Shown here piece after piece: positions 8,980 through 17,886 of a stretch of DNA of 64,000 bases. The stretch spans positions 1,178,001 to 1,242,000 of the forward strand of contig CAWHMD010000002.1 of assembly GCA_963830385.1 (NCBI GenBank). Direction: 5' to 3'. The notes under the pieces were generated by a model. That model saw only the letters and a list, made by a program, of their open reading frames with translations. It ran no database searches and was not told the origin of the DNA. Position 1 is the stretch's first letter, and every line of letters begins with the position of its first letter. This DNA comes from Bog-532 sp963830385 (GTDB taxonomy: Bacteria > Actinomycetota > Actinomycetes > Streptosporangiales > Streptosporangiaceae). The position numbers and the translations under genes are program-made.

Positions 8980-9756
8980 CTATCCGCCGGGCTTAGCGGC
9001 GGCCAGCTGGGCCCGGAGCGTATCCCGGGCGGTGACCAGCGACGGGCCGTACCAGGTCAGGCTGCGGCCCTCGACCAGCGCGACCCGGCGCCCGGCGAAC
9101 ACCTCGGGGCCGTCGGCGGCGCTGAACGCGTACGGCTCGTCCGGCAGTACCACCAGCTCGGGGTGGCGGGCGGCCACGTCGGCCAGGTCGACGTGCGGGT
9201 AGCGGCCCGGGTCGTCGCCGTACACGTTGTCCAGGCCGAGCCGGCCCGCGAGGTCGCCCGTGAAGGTGGCCGAGCCGACCACCATCCACGGGTCACGCCA
9301 GACCGGGATGACCGCGCGCACCCGGGTAGCCGGGGCGGGCTCGGCCCAGACCCGCTCGGCCGCGGCCAGCCAGTCCGGTAGCGGCCAGCCCAGCGCGGTG
9401 CCGAACATCCGGCGCAGGGAGGCCAGGGCCTGGTCCACGGTCTCGATCACGGTGACCCAGACCCGGACGCCGGCCGCCCGCAGCCGCTCGACGTCGAGCC
9501 GCCGGTTCTCCTCCTGGTTGGCCAGCACCAGGTCGGGACGCAGCGCCCGGATCGCGGCCAGGTCGGGGTTCTTGGTGCCGCGGACCCGGGGCACGTCCAG
9601 GCCGGCCGGGTGGGTGCACCAGTCGGTCGCGCCCGCCAGCGCGTCCGGCCGGGTGACGGCGACCGACTCGGTGAGCGACGGCACCAGCGACACCACCCGG
9701 CGGGCCGGACCGGTCTGCGGGAGCGGGTGCCCGAGATCGTCCCGTGCCTCGTCCAC
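8980..9756 (-). CDS. BtuF-like helical-backbone metal receptor domain protein
   Basis: 258 residues. RVVSLVPSLTESVAV and then PDLAAIRALRPDLVLANQEENRRLDVERL match the first lobe of the BtuF/FhuD periplasmic-binding fold (ABC-type cobalamin or Fe3+ receptors). The second lobe ends with GPSLVTARDTLRAQL. There is no signal peptide or lipobox, and no BtuC/BtuD genes are adjacent. It is therefore a cytoplasmic or orphan member, as often seen in actinobacteria, rather than a transporter receptor. The ligand is not predictable. The start is GTG 9756, with a weak ribosome site. Confidence 0.72.
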   Translation of the reverse strand: MDEARDDLGHPLPQTGPARRVVSLVPSLTESVAVTRPDALAGATDWCTHPAGLDVPRVRGTKNPDLAAIRALRPDLVLANQEENRRLDVERLRAAGVRVWVTVIETVDQALASLRRMFGTALGWPLPDWLAAAERVWAEPAPATRVRAVIPVWRDPWMVVGSATFTGDLAGRLGLDNVYGDDPGRYPHVDLADVAARHPELVVLPDEPYAFSAADGPEVFAGRRVALVEGRSLTWYGPSLVTARDTLRAQLAAAKPGG

Positions 9757-9786
9757 CAGCTCACCCTAGCCGAGCAAATAACCTGC

Positions 9787-10338
9787 TCAGCGGCTGGGCG
9801 GAGCGGACTGCGCGGGCACGATCGTTGTCACCAGTCCGGTCTTGACGTCGTAGGACAGGCCGGTGACCTTGATCCGGCCGGACACCTGATGCGCATCGAG
9901 CACCCTGGCCACGTCGACCGGGACGGTGACGGCCGGGTCGAGGACGGCCAGGGCGGCCAGTTCGGCCTCGTCGTAGCCGCCGCGGGCGGCGAACCCGTGC
10001 CGCAGCTCGCCGTCGGCGAAGAAGCCGGAGCCGCAGTCGGTGTGGTGCATGACCGCGAACTCGAACCAGTCCGCGTCCGGGGTCTTGGTCTCATGCAGGT
10101 AGCTGATCCAGGCCAGGTCCTGCAGCACGGCCCGGGTCACCCGGCCGCCCACGGTGCGGGCGACGATCGCATCCCCCAGGTCCAGGCCGAACAGCTGGGC
10201 CGGGTCGACCCGGGGATCGATGCAGGTCAGGACGTACACCTGCTTGTTCGGAAGGAAAGGGATGGCCGGCACCCGGTCCTTGGCCCCGGTGCGGGCGAAG
10301 CTGGCGTTGCGCGTCAACAGCTCGTCGAAGTTGGACAT
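9787..10338 (-). CDS. Beta-class carbonic anhydrase
   Basis: 183 residues. The zinc ligands are visible: Cys39 in the CxDxR motif (CIDPR, with the Asp41-Arg43 dyad) and the HxxC pair His99/Cys102 in MHHTDCG. It catalyses CO2 + H2O to bicarbonate in the cytoplasm. It is short, like the mycobacterial Rv1284-type beta enzymes (about 163-183 residues). No bicarbonate transporter or carboxylase lies nearby. ATG 10338 has no strong ribosome site. Confidence 0.88.
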   Translation of the reverse strand: MSNFDELLTRNASFARTGAKDRVPAIPFLPNKQVYVLTCIDPRVDPAQLFGLDLGDAIVARTVGGRVTRAVLQDLAWISYLHETKTPDADWFEFAVMHHTDCGSGFFADGELRHGFAARGGYDEAELAALAVLDPAVTVPVDVARVLDAHQVSGRIKVTGLSYDVKTGLVTTIVPAQSAPPSR

Positions 10339-10431
10339 GAGTCAATCGTGGTCGCGCGGCGGGTGGCTGGCCATGGGCAGGACGGCCGTTCGGCGTCAGG
10401 GTTCGGCCACCGGGAGGCCCGGGGGTACCGC

Positions 10432-11373
10432 CTAAGGCCGGTGGGCCTGCCGGTAGGCGGTCGGGGTGGTGCCGTCGGCCCGGGCCAGGTGCACCCGCAA
10501 GGTGGCGGCGCTGCCGAGCCCGCACCGCTCGGCCACCTCGTCGACGGACAGGCCGGTCACCTCCAGCAGCCTGCGCGCCTCGATCAGGCGCTGGCCCGCC
10601 AGCCACCGCATCGGGGTCAGGTGCAACTGGTCGCGGAACTGGCGGGCGAACGTCCGGGTGGGCAGGCCGGCGTGCCGGGCCATCGCGCCGACGGTCAGCG
10701 GCCGGCCCATCTCGGCCACCGCCCAGTCCAGGGTGGGGCCGAGGCCCCCGTCGTCCGGTAGCGGCCGCCGCGTGTACTGAGCCTGGCCGCCCGGCCGGTG
10801 CACCGCCACCACCATCCGCCGGGCCACCGCGGCGGCCGCGCCGGCCCCGTAGTCGCGATCCACCAGGTACAGGCACAGGTCGATGCCGGCCGACAGCCCG
10901 GCGCTGGTCAGCACCTGTCCTTCGTCGACGTAGAGCACGTCGGGGTTGAGCCGGACGGCCGGGAACCGGGCCCGGAAGTGGTCCGCCTCCTGCCAGTGGG
11001 TGGTCGCCTCCCGGCCGTCGAGCAGGCCCGTCGACGCCAGCGCGAACGCGCCGATGCAGATGGAGGCGATCCGGGTGCCGCGGGCGGCGGCGGCGCACAG
11101 TGCGTCCCGGGCGGCCGCCGACGGCTCACCCAGCGGGTAGTAGCCGGGCACGATGATCGTGTCCGCCTCGGCCAGCGCGTCCAGCCCGGCCGGGGCGTTG
11201 ACGCTGAACCCGGTGGTGGACGGGACGGCTCCCGGGTGCTCGGCGCACACCGTGAACGAGTAGCGCTCGCGCTCGTCGCGGTGCCCGAACACCTGAGCCC
11301 CGATGGACAGGTCGAAGGCGACCACGTCGGGCAGCGCGAGCGCCACCACCCGGTGCCGCTGACCTGCGCTCAC
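10432..11373 (-). CDS. GlxA-family AraC-type transcriptional regulator
   Basis: 313 residues from GTG 11373. The N-terminal DJ-1/PfpI-like domain (about 8-190; VALALPDVVAFDLSIGAQVF...IASICIGAFALASTGLLDG) has a Cys at the elbow (SICIGAFA). The C-terminal AraC HTH pair (about 215-310) contains RTFARQFRDQLHLTPMRWL and VAERCGLGSAATLRVHLARADGTTPTAYR. Members of this family sense amine or other small metabolites. It diverges from the enoyl-CoA hydratase gene at 11487, which is a possible target. Confidence 0.88.
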   Translation of the reverse strand: MSAGQRHRVVALALPDVVAFDLSIGAQVFGHRDERERYSFTVCAEHPGAVPSTTGFSVNAPAGLDALAEADTIIVPGYYPLGEPSAAARDALCAAAARGTRIASICIGAFALASTGLLDGREATTHWQEADHFRARFPAVRLNPDVLYVDEGQVLTSAGLSAGIDLCLYLVDRDYGAGAAAAVARRMVVAVHRPGGQAQYTRRPLPDDGGLGPTLDWAVAEMGRPLTVGAMARHAGLPTRTFARQFRDQLHLTPMRWLAGQRLIEARRLLEVTGLSVDEVAERCGLGSAATLRVHLARADGTTPTAYRQAHRP

Positions 11374-11486
11374 CTGGCCAGCATCTCAGATTTCCAGTGT
11401 TTGCCGGTGCGCTGGCAGGCGGGTCCTGAATCCCGGGCTCCGGCCGGCGTACATTGACCAGGCGCCGGCGAAGACGGAGGACGGCT

Positions 11487-12281
11487 GTGAGCATCCGGAT
11501 TGAGCGGGACGGCCCGGTGTGGACGGTGGTGCTGGACCGGCCCGGGGTACGTAACGCGATCGACACCGAGCACGCGCAGGGGCTGCTGGAGGCGTTCCAG
11601 GCGTTCGACGCCGACGACGGCGCCGCCGCGGCCGTGCTGTGGGGAGCGGGCGGCACGTTCTGCGCGGGCGCCGACCTGCGGGCGGTGGCCGACGGCAGCC
11701 TGCGGGTGGCCGCACCGGGCGAAGGCCCGGCCCTGGGCCCAACCCGGCTGCTGCTGAGCAAGCCGGTCATCGCCGCCGTCGACGGTCACGCGGTGGCGGG
11801 GGGCCTGGAGCTGGCGCTCTGGTGTGACCTGCGGGTCGCCGATCCCGGCGCCACGTTCGGCGTGTTCTGCCGCCGCTGGGGTGTCCCGCTCATCGACGGC
11901 GGGACCGTCCGGCTGCCCCGGCTGATCGGGCTCAGCCACGCGCTGGACATGATCCTGACCGGCCGTGGCGTCGGGGCAGAAGAAGCACTGTCGATGGGCC
12001 TGGCCAACCGGGTCGCCGCCGCCGGGCAGGCCCGCGCCGAGGCCGAGGCGCTGGCCCGCCAGCTGGCCGCGTTCCCGGCGGAGTGCCTGCGCGGCGACCG
12101 CCGGTCGGCCTACGAGCAGTCCGGGCTCTCGCTGGAGGACGCGATCGCCAACGAGTGGCGGCACGGGCTGACCTCACTGGCGGCCGGGGCGGCGACCGGG
12201 GCCGCCCGCTTCGCCGGCGGCGCCGGCCGCCACGGCGCGAGTGGTGCGGAGCGGCCGGGCGACGCGGCGGGGCCGGGCTGA
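11487..12281 (+). CDS. Enoyl-CoA hydratase/isomerase family protein
   Basis: 264 residues from GTG 11487, preceded by GGAGG 7 nt upstream; the longer frame from 11454 begins with an implausible Arg run. The crotonase fold shows the oxyanion-hole segments GAGGTFCAGADLRAV and VDGHAVAGGLELALWCDLRVAD. The catalytic-Glu loop reads FCRRWGVPLIDGGTVRLPR: the Asp of the usual PxxGG turn is kept, but no Glu is seen at the first site. The exact reaction (hydration, isomerisation or hydrolysis) is therefore open. It is divergent from the GlxA-type regulator and converges on the dioxygenase gene. Confidence 0.82.
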   Translation: MSIRIERDGPVWTVVLDRPGVRNAIDTEHAQGLLEAFQAFDADDGAAAAVLWGAGGTFCAGADLRAVADGSLRVAAPGEGPALGPTRLLLSKPVIAAVDGHAVAGGLELALWCDLRVADPGATFGVFCRRWGVPLIDGGTVRLPRLIGLSHALDMILTGRGVGAEEALSMGLANRVAAAGQARAEAEALARQLAAFPAECLRGDRRSAYEQSGLSLEDAIANEWRHGLTSLAAGAATGAARFAGGAGRHGASGAERPGDAAGPG

Positions 12282-12288
12282 CCGCCCG

Positions 12289-13203
12289 TCAGTGGTCCAG
12301 CATCTCCGGGTTGATCGGGCCCCAGATGTTCACCGTGGCCAGGTCGACCTCCCAGGTCCGCGGGTACAGCGGGAACGACTCGTGCCAGGGACGCGGCTCC
12401 CAGTAGCCCTTGTTGTCGTCGTGCATGACGTCGAGCTGGGTGAACAGCTCGATCGTGTTGCCGTCGGGGTCCTTGTGGTAGGTGAACAGGTTGTGGCCGG
12501 GACCGTGGCGGCCGGGTCCCCAGATCAGCCGGTAGTTCTCCTTGGCCAGGTGGTCGAGCAGGGTGATGAGATGGGCCGGGTCGCGCATCTCGTAGGCCAC
12601 GTGGTGCATGCCGTCGAACTTGGAGCTGGCCATGAAGTTGGCCGCGTGGTGGTCGGCGTTGCAGCGCAGGAACACGAAGAAGTCCCCGACCGTGTCCGAC
12701 CACCGGAAGCCGAGCAGGTCCTCGTAGAACTTCTGCAGGGCGGCCAGCTCGGGCGTGAACGCGGCCACGTGGCCGAGCTTGGTCGGCCGCAACGGCGTGT
12801 AGCCGTCGACCCCGCTGGGGTCCTGGCCCTCGAACAGGTGCAGCGGCACCCCGGTGGAGGGCTCGACCAGCACCAGGGCCTCGGGGGTGCCCGGGCCGAT
12901 GTCGCTGCGCCGCTCGACCTCGTAGCCGGCCGCGTGCAGCCGGCGCTGGGCGTCCGCGATCGACCCCCAGACCTCGTAGCCGACCGCCGACCGGGCGCGG
13001 GTGTCGCCGCGGCTGATCACCACGCTGTGGTGATCGAAGCCGGTGGTCAGGAACGCGCCGTCGGGCGCCTCCTCGACCAGCTGGAAGTCCAGCACCTTGG
13101 TGTAGTACTCCACCAGCCGGGCCACGTCCGGGGTGGTGAACTGCACGTACCCGAGCTTCGACACCCGGACCGCGGGCTCCGGCCCGCCGTTCCCATCGGT
13201 CAT
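12289..13203 (-). CDS. VOC-family extradiol (catechol 2,3-) dioxygenase
   Basis: 304 residues from ATG 13203 with an ideal AGGAGG 6 nt upstream. Two vicinal-oxygen-chelate modules. The C-terminal one has the 2-His-1-Glu Fe(II) triad: His in KLGHVAAFT, His in GMHHVAYE and Glu in DGNTIELFTQ. This is the type I extradiol ring-cleaving dioxygenase arrangement. The length fits two-module dioxygenases (about 290-310). A catechol-like substrate is expected; no meta-cleavage hydrolase or dehydrogenase is adjacent, so the pathway is unknown. Confidence 0.85.
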   Translation of the reverse strand: MTDGNGGPEPAVRVSKLGYVQFTTPDVARLVEYYTKVLDFQLVEEAPDGAFLTTGFDHHSVVISRGDTRARSAVGYEVWGSIADAQRRLHAAGYEVERRSDIGPGTPEALVLVEPSTGVPLHLFEGQDPSGVDGYTPLRPTKLGHVAAFTPELAALQKFYEDLLGFRWSDTVGDFFVFLRCNADHHAANFMASSKFDGMHHVAYEMRDPAHLITLLDHLAKENYRLIWGPGRHGPGHNLFTYHKDPDGNTIELFTQLDVMHDDNKGYWEPRPWHESFPLYPRTWEVDLATVNIWGPINPEMLDH

Positions 13204-13397
13204 CGGTGACCTCCTGACTCCTCGGCTCCATCCGGCCCGCGCCGGGCGGTACCGGCCCGTCCGCTCCTAAAGTGTATGCAGTTTTACGGCTCCGGTACAG
13301 AGTCAACACGGAAGCCGCCGGCGGCGCGCGGCCCGCCTGGTACGTAACGGCCCGCGCGGTCTCGAAGACCGGCCAGCGGCTGTGCTGTACTGAGCGG

Positions 13398-14303
13398 GTG
13401 AAACGCAGGCGGGTGGTGTCCACGCTGACGGGGGGCCGGGCGGGCCTGGGTGAGAGCCAGAAGACCCGGGAGGCCCGCGCCCGGGTCCAGCTGATTATCG
13501 AGATCACCTCGCAGGTCGGGGCGTACCGCAAGGGGCTGCAGAAGGCCGCCGCGCAGCTCAGCCCGGAGGAGGCGACGATCGTCTCCGATCTGGAGGCCCA
13601 CGGCCTGCAGGTCCCGCAGATGCACGACATCCTGTGCGGCGGCCACGTACTGATCGATGATCCGAAGCTGTATGAAGACTGGGAGTTCGCGTCGGCCAGC
13701 CATCACCGGATCTCCAGCCACCACCGCGACATCGACAAGAAGAAGTACCCCGACATCGGCATGCGCGGCGTGGTGGTCAGGGAGAAGCTGCACGGCCGGA
13801 CCGCCAACGGCACCTGGGTCCAGCTGGAGAAGACCCCGGCGGCCTTCGGGAAGCGGAAGCTGCCCAGCCTGGATGACGTCCGGCACCTGATGGACTACGT
13901 GGTGTACCGGATCACCCGCAGCAACGTGGGCCCCTGGGGCCTGTCCCGGATGACCGAGCGGCACCCCCTGTACCTGTCCCCGGCCGTCGCCATCCCGGTG
14001 TCGCTGTCGCCGCCGGTGGCGCGGTCGCTGACGGCCGCGCTGCACCGGATCGAGGCGTCCGACGACACCACCTCGGCCTCCGGGGACCTGGCCAGCTGGT
14101 TCCCGCCCCCGGACCGGCCCGATCCCGGCGCCGAGCTCGGGCAAGCGCTGTCCGGCCGGGCCGGGCGCGGGTTGTTCGGGAGCTCCGAGGTGTGGGTGAC
14201 CGAGACGCCGTCCCCGGTCGCCGCCACGATCCTGTACCACCAGCCGGAGCCGCCGGCGCTGAAGATCAGCCCCCGGCCGACGAGCAGCGGAGAGCGACGA
14301 TGA
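13398..14303 (+). CDS. Conserved-looking protein of unknown function, first of a coupled pair
   Basis: 301 residues from GTG 13398. I do not recognise the family. The N-terminus is basic with predicted helices (SQKTREARARVQLIIEITSQVGAYRKGLQKAAAQL). A His-rich segment follows (SASHHRISSHHRDIDKKKYPD), then a basic stretch REKLHGRTANGTWVQLEKT and a region ending GPWGLSRMTERHPLYLSP. The C-terminal third is Pro-rich and probably disordered. There is no signal peptide or membrane span. The clustered His/Lys/Asp block could be a metal or nucleic-acid site, but this is only suggested by composition. The stop overlaps the start of the next gene by ATGA. Confidence 0.62.
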   Translation: MKRRRVVSTLTGGRAGLGESQKTREARARVQLIIEITSQVGAYRKGLQKAAAQLSPEEATIVSDLEAHGLQVPQMHDILCGGHVLIDDPKLYEDWEFASASHHRISSHHRDIDKKKYPDIGMRGVVVREKLHGRTANGTWVQLEKTPAAFGKRKLPSLDDVRHLMDYVVYRITRSNVGPWGLSRMTERHPLYLSPAVAIPVSLSPPVARSLTAALHRIEASDDTTSASGDLASWFPPPDRPDPGAELGQALSGRAGRGLFGSSEVWVTETPSPVAATILYHQPEPPALKISPRPTSSGERR

Positions 14304-15046
14304 GCGAGTCTGGGCCAGGCCGGACGGCCGGAACCGAAGACGTGGCGGCCGTCCCCGAGGGGCTCGTTTCGGCGGTGGTCAACCTGGTCGGCACCGGGCC
14401 GGTGCTGCTCGGCGCCTACACGATCGCCGAGCTGACCGCCGTCGATGCGGTCGTCGACTTCCTCGAGCACCGGCCCTCGGACGAGGTGCTGGCCGAGGCG
14501 GTCCGCTCGCTGGCCGCCCGGCAGCTGCTGGCGACCGGGGCCAACGGAGAACAGGTAAAGGTGCGCGGCGACCTGGGCATCGCCGTCGCCTTTGAGCAGC
14601 GGGCCCGGGTCGTCCTGGATGCCCGGGTGACCGGGACGCGGCCGGGTGAGCCGTGGCGCATCCTGCTGCTGCCGCAGCCCGAACGGATCTGCCTGCAGTT
14701 CAGCATCGACGCGCTCGGGATCCATCAGGTGGGCCTCTACCCGCTGGACGATGCGCTCAAGTCCATGGCCGAATGGCTTCCGCACGGGTCCCCGGCCGAC
14801 GCCGGCGACGCGGTCGACGCCGACGGCCTGCTGGCCGCGGCCGACCGGGCGGCGCTGCTCACGGTCACCCGGTACACCGTGGACGGATCGGCCGAGACCG
14901 CCGGGGACACCACCGACCTGGTGCTGGCCCGCAAGGACGACCGGCTGCACCTGCTGACCCGCGACCCGTCCGACCAGTCCAGGCTCGTCCCCAGCGCGCA
15001 GAACGGTAAGGATCTGGCGGACCGGCTCGGTGAGCTGCTGGCCTGA
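14300..15046 (+). CDS. Protein of unknown function, second of a coupled pair
   Basis: 248 residues from ATG 14300, which overlaps the previous stop by 4 bp and so is translationally coupled. It is soluble, acidic and mixed alpha/beta. An N-terminal helical part (VAAVPEGLVSAVVNLVG...AVVDFLEHRPSDEVLAEAVRSLAARQLL) is followed by strands (WRILLLPQPERICLQFSIDALGIHQVGLYPL) and a C-terminal half with RYTVDGSAETAGDTTDLVLARKDDRLHLL. The two-part layout loosely recalls EspG-type chaperones of actinobacterial type VII systems, but no ESX genes are present and I do not assign it. Confidence 0.6.
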   Translation: MSESGPGRTAGTEDVAAVPEGLVSAVVNLVGTGPVLLGAYTIAELTAVDAVVDFLEHRPSDEVLAEAVRSLAARQLLATGANGEQVKVRGDLGIAVAFEQRARVVLDARVTGTRPGEPWRILLLPQPERICLQFSIDALGIHQVGLYPLDDALKSMAEWLPHGSPADAGDAVDADGLLAAADRAALLTVTRYTVDGSAETAGDTTDLVLARKDDRLHLLTRDPSDQSRLVPSAQNGKDLADRLGELLA

Positions 15047-15067
15047 GCCCGCCGCTCCCGCTGCTTC

Positions 15068-17512
15068 CTACTTCGGGGGGACGTTGGCCGACCCTTCGCA
15101 GGTGACCGCGGGCGGGATGGCCGCCACCGGCTGGCTCCCGGAGCCCGGCAGCGTCCCGGTCAGCGCGTACTGGGTGAGCTGAGTCGCCAGCAGCGTGGTG
15201 CTGGCCGTGGTCGGCGTGCTGGCCAGCTCGAAGTAGTTCCGGCCGATCGAGCTCCGCAGCGGATAGCCCGGATAGTAGAACGGGGTCGACCCACGGGGCC
15301 AGCCCGCCGGGTCGGTCCAGCCGCAGGGGTTGAAGTACATCGCGTTGGCGGCGGGCTCCCCGACCGCGATCACCAGGTCCTTGCCCGCGGCGGCGTCCTT
15401 CCAGGCCTGCTTGAAAACGCCGGTCACGTTGCTGGCGGGCAACGCCAGGCTGTGGCGGATCTGGCTCGCGATCGCCATGTCGTACTTGTCCGCCGCGTAC
15501 AGCACGATCGGCGAGTGGGTCGCCAGCCATCCCCCCGAGCGCACCACCGACACCAGGACGTACGCCTCGGCCACGATCCGGCCGCCCGAGCTCACGGTGA
15601 TCGGCACGACGTACCGGCCCTGGGCGAGCGACGTGGCCGGCGTCAGCGACACCGTGGCCGAGTAGGTGCCGCCCGCCGTCAGCGCCACGGCCCCGGAAGC
15701 GGGCGCCGCCGACATGCCGTGCGGCACCCCCGCCTGCCACTGCACGCTGAGCGAGGTCTTCGGCAGCCCGTGCAGGGTCAGCGTCACCTTGACCGTGCTG
15801 CCGGGGGCGGCGTTCAGCTCGGACGGCCGCGCGCTCTCGGACGGGGCGGCCGCGCTCGGTGCGGATGACCGGCCGGCCACCCGCCCGTCGGCCGCGTCGG
15901 AGTCGATGTTCAGGGTGGCGCCGCCCCACTTCTCGTCGTGCGGCCCCGAGTACTGGTGCAGCCGCTGGTGGCTCGACCAGTAGTTGCCCGGCACGTAGGC
16001 GTCGGTCAGCACCGGCTTGCTGTTCCAGTTGGCGGTCCAGATGTCGTCCGGGCGGGAGGATCCGCTGCGGCTGTAGGCGGACACCAGGTCCTTGATCCCG
16101 GAGGCGGAGCTGGCGTAGACCCCCGAGACGTAGCCATAGGTGTGCAGCTCCCTGGTCCAGCCGCCGAGGAAGTTCACCACCCCGCTGCTGCAGCTGCCGC
16201 CGGTGCTGTAGCCCTCCATGTCGAAGTAGATCGGGCTGCCCTTGGCGAACCCGAACTTCTTGGCCGCGCTGACCGCCGCCCGTGCTTCGGCCTCCCCCTG
16301 GGAGGTGGCCGACGAGTTACTGATCCTGGCCACCCCGGGGATGGTCGAGCAGGAGGCCTGGCGGCCGACCCACAGCGGGATGAACCGCCAGCCCTGGGCG
16401 GCGGTGTGGCTCACCCAGGAAGCGGAGAAGTTCCCGTAGCCGCAGGCCCAGTTCATCCCGCCCAGGTAGGTGCCGATGATCCGGTAGGGCGACGCCAGCC
16501 ACTTGCTCATCGTCGACGTCGACGGGACCGAGCAGGTATCGAACCCGAGGCCGCTGCCGATCAGCGACGAGACGCTGGCGGACTGGGCCGCCGACTCCGC
16601 GCCGGACGACGACACCGCGCCGGCCGTGGACGTCTCGCCGGCCGACGAAGCGGCGGTGCTGGCGGGTGTGGCCGTGACCGACGGGGTGGCGCTGCCCGTG
16701 GCCGACTGGCTGGGGCTGGTACTCGCGGGCGGGCTCGCGGATGCGGAGGCCGTCGGCGCCGATCCGGTCCGCGCGTCGGCCCCGGACTGGCCGGCGGCCG
16801 TCGCCCCGGCCAGGATCGCCCGCAGCCGCGACTCCTCGTTGCCGTAGGTGGCGGTGACCAGCACGCCGGCCTTCGGCACGTCGACCTGGAACATGTGGGT
16901 GGCGCTCTCGGCCGAGGCGGGCAGCGCCGCGCTCTCGGGCAGCGCCGCCCCGTCGTTCACGGCCACGGCCGAGTCCGGGGAGAGCGCGGTGCTGGCCGCG
17001 CTGGCCGGCTGGATGAGCAGCGCCTCGGTGTGACCCATGGCCGTGGCCGGGCAGCTCTGGTCGCTGCCGGGATTGCCCAGGTAGACCGCGTGGGTGCTGA
17101 ACAGCACGCACTGGGAGGGGTCGGCCGCCAGGTTGTAGACCGGCCAGGAGCCCGGCACCTGGAACTGGTAGCCGAGGTAGCGCACGGTCTTGGGCTTGGC
17201 GTCCCAGGACGGCTGCCGCGCCAGGCTCTCGGCGAAGGGAATCGGGTTCGCCGCCATAGTGGTCTCGGCGGCCAGCTTCGCCTGCACGCTGTCCTGCGCC
17301 GGGACCGGCCCGGAGGTGGCGGGGGTGGTCACGGACGGTGAGGCGATGCTGGTCGAGGCCGGGGTGGCCGAGCCGTGGGCGGCGGCGTGGCCCGACGATC
17401 CCGGCCCGACGACGACGGCAAGACCGAATATCAGGGCCATCCCGGATGCGGCACTGAGCGAGAAGTAGCGGCGTCGCATCGCGGCCGTGACGCGAGTCCC
17501 CCGTGCCGGCAT
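15068..17512 (-). CDS. Secreted DUF1906 (Rv2525c-like) glycoside-hydrolase-like protein
   Basis: 814 residues from ATG 17512 with GGGAG upstream. A signal or anchor segment lies at ~16-38, followed by an N-terminal domain with three Cys and a Ser/Thr/Ala linker. The DUF1906 domain (~310-530; GLGFDTCSVPSTSTMSKW, IGTYLGG, GSPIYFDMEGY, HQYSG) is the Rv2525c-like TIM-barrel fold related to glycosidases; Asp and Glu of YFDMEG are the expected acidic pair. A beta-sandwich resembling NPCBM/NEW3-type domains (~570-650) and an unassigned C-terminal domain (~660-814; SPIVLYAADKYDMAIASQI) follow. Rv2525c is a Tat-exported cell-wall protein; a wall-polysaccharide role is inferred. The gene converges on the unknown pair. 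Confidence 0.78.
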   Translation of the reverse strand: MPARGTRVTAAMRRRYFSLSAASGMALIFGLAVVVGPGSSGHAAAHGSATPASTSIASPSVTTPATSGPVPAQDSVQAKLAAETTMAANPIPFAESLARQPSWDAKPKTVRYLGYQFQVPGSWPVYNLAADPSQCVLFSTHAVYLGNPGSDQSCPATAMGHTEALLIQPASAASTALSPDSAVAVNDGAALPESAALPASAESATHMFQVDVPKAGVLVTATYGNEESRLRAILAGATAAGQSGADARTGSAPTASASASPPASTSPSQSATGSATPSVTATPASTAASSAGETSTAGAVSSSGAESAAQSASVSSLIGSGLGFDTCSVPSTSTMSKWLASPYRIIGTYLGGMNWACGYGNFSASWVSHTAAQGWRFIPLWVGRQASCSTIPGVARISNSSATSQGEAEARAAVSAAKKFGFAKGSPIYFDMEGYSTGGSCSSGVVNFLGGWTRELHTYGYVSGVYASSASGIKDLVSAYSRSGSSRPDDIWTANWNSKPVLTDAYVPGNYWSSHQRLHQYSGPHDEKWGGATLNIDSDAADGRVAGRSSAPSAAAPSESARPSELNAAPGSTVKVTLTLHGLPKTSLSVQWQAGVPHGMSAAPASGAVALTAGGTYSATVSLTPATSLAQGRYVVPITVSSGGRIVAEAYVLVSVVRSGGWLATHSPIVLYAADKYDMAIASQIRHSLALPASNVTGVFKQAWKDAAAGKDLVIAVGEPAANAMYFNPCGWTDPAGWPRGSTPFYYPGYPLRSSIGRNYFELASTPTTASTTLLATQLTQYALTGTLPGSGSQPVAAIPPAVTCEGSANVPPK

Positions 17513-17886
17513 TTACTCTCCCATAGGTATCGAGTTGACCAAAAGCTATAGATCGTCACACCCGCTTCTCAATCACCAAAGCGCGTTTCGCCATATCTTT
17601 TCGGTCTTTGCCGAGATCACGGGCTATCGGCAGCGCATTCCGGGGGGCTCGTCTCGGCATCCGGCCGGTTCAGGAAAAGGCCTTAGCGGCGACCTCAAAA
17701 TCAGCCGCCGAAGAGTCATCAGGCCGTCACCACGCCAGCCGTGCAGATCTGAACGACCGCGATCCAGGCCGCCCGCAGACTGGAGATAACGCCCCCAGTG
17801 TCCACTTTTTATGGTTGATACAGATGACTCTTGATGAATAATGGTGATCGCGTTCGTGACTTTCGGTGGATCAGAAGGGGCCTGAC
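17513..17886. other. 374-bp gene-free stretch between divergent genes
   Basis: This separates the DUF1906 gene (minus) from the frameshifted secreted-peptide gene (plus) and must hold both promoters. It is less G+C-rich than its flanks. I found no tRNA, no convincing riboswitch and no inverted repeat longer than 5-6 bp. Confidence 0.4.

Noticed and set aside
13398..15046. Type VII secretion (EspG-like) assignment for the second unknown gene
   Set aside because: The resemblance is only in general alpha/beta layout, and no EccC, Esx or PE/PPE genes are present.
17513..17886. Possible c-di-AMP (ydaO-type) riboswitch before the DUF1906 cell-wall gene
   Set aside because: I could not find the conserved ydaO core or its pseudoknot pairs; only 5-bp stems are present.
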